From assembly GCA_017435025.1 (NCBI GenBank), contig JAFSFU010000003.1, forward strand, positions 1 through 15,571: DNA of 15,571 nt, in the 5' to 3' direction. The notes below the pieces were generated by a model that searched no databases, had not been told where the DNA came from, and saw only the letters and a program-made list of their open reading frames with translations. Both the position numbers and the translations under genes were made by a program. The stretch comes from Lachnospiraceae bacterium (lineage in GTDB: Bacteria > Bacillota_A > Clostridia > Lachnospirales > Lachnospiraceae). The number at the start of each line of letters is the position of its first letter. Position 1 is the first letter of the stretch. Of this stretch, positions 14,925 through 15,571 are shown one piece after another.

Positions 14925-15571
14925 AATGAAAGATGGTAAGTGCAGTCAGTGTGGACCAAACAATAAATATTGCATGGTGAATGGCGGCAATGCACCGGAA
15001 TTCTGCAGCACAATTCTTTATAAGGAAGCATTGGCTGAAGCAGAGAAAAAATACGACGAGCCGGAAAATGCAAGATTTGCTTTGGAGAGTGCCCGTCAGG
15101 AGAAGAGCGGCTATACCGATGTGCCGGGTATGCCGGGAAAGAGAATGTCTGTAAAACCGCGTATCCAGGAAGTGATAGAGTTTTGTCACCGCATGGGATA
15201 TAAGAGAATTGGCCTTGCTTTTTGTGTGGGTCTGCAGAATGAAGCGATGAAAGTTGCAAAAATTTTTGAGGCACATGATCTGGAAGTTGTTTCTGTTGCA
15301 TGTAAGGTTGGCGGTCTGGACAAGTCCCGCATTGGTGTGGCAGATGAAGAAAAACTGGTGCCGGGCGGTCAGGAGACGATGTGTAATCCGATCGGACAGG
15401 CAGCAGTTCTGAATGCGGCTAAGACAGACTTCAATGTACTTCTCGGCCTCTGCGTGGGACATGACTCTCTGTTCATCAAATATACAGATGCAATGTGTAC
15501 CGTACTTGCAGTTAAAGACAGAATGCTTGGACATAACCCACTGGCAGCTGTCTACAACTGTGATTCCTACT
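14925..15571 (+). CDS. DUF1847 cysteine-rich protein, cut by window edge
   Basis: 215 codons are visible with no stop; the gene runs off the right edge. The protein resembles the DUF1847 family of uncharacterised, probably metal-binding proteins. An N-terminal Cys cluster (C6, C9, C16, C27) is followed by RIQEVIEFCHRMGYKRIGLA at 79-98. Further Cys are at 100, 126, 153, 176, 191 and 212. The motifs LGLCVGHDSLFIKY at 173-186 and GHNPLAAVYNCDSY at 202-215 are near the usual C-terminus, so only a few residues are probably missing. ATG 14925 follows AGGAGGG (14910-14916). The function is unknown; the Cys pattern suggests a metal or Fe-S site, which is inference. No signal peptide is present. It has its own promoter and no evident link to the kinase. 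Confidence 0.85.

Overview
The window looks like a chromosomal segment from an anaerobic Clostridia-type Bacillota, most likely a Lachnospiraceae-like gut bacterium. This rests on gene order (bifunctional Rel, MBL hydrolase, HemZ, HisRS, AspRS), strong AGGAGG-type ribosome binding sites, sigma-A-like promoters and protein wording typical of that group. The species cannot be named from sequence alone.

Layout: positions 1-342 hold no convincing gene. They contain a striking series of GTATC/GATAC motifs and a long imperfect hairpin, possibly the edge of a mobile or repeat element. Positions 343-2725 (minus strand) carry two tandem M20D-family metal amidohydrolases, about 75% identical by hand count, separated by 28 bp and probably one transcript. 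Their 5' side (2726-3111) is a divergent intergenic region with a nested set of strong inverted repeats (2804-2957). If the minus-strand promoter I propose is right, these repeats form the highly structured leader of the amidohydrolase mRNA. A good plus-strand promoter (3008-3036) then drives rel.

From 3112 to 12427 all genes run on the plus strand: rel (ppGpp synthetase/hydrolase), an MBL-fold glyoxalase-II-like hydrolase, hemZ-type radical SAM protein, hisS, aspS and an LctP-family lactate permease. Gaps are 1-86 bp, some holding short hairpins. A textbook intrinsic terminator at 12453-12499 closes the unit. The core is housekeeping (stringent response and two aminoacyl-tRNA synthetases, which share the theme of amino-acid status and translation). 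The permease is the accessory passenger.

A new promoter at about 12547-12575 starts a two-component system: an OmpR-type response regulator overlapping its membrane histidine kinase by 4 bp. The window ends in a DUF1847 cysteine-rich protein with its own promoter, cut by the window edge just before its expected C-terminus.

No rRNA, tRNA, CRISPR array, transposase or phage gene was seen. The most unexplained parts are the two non-coding regions, 1-305 and 2804-2957.
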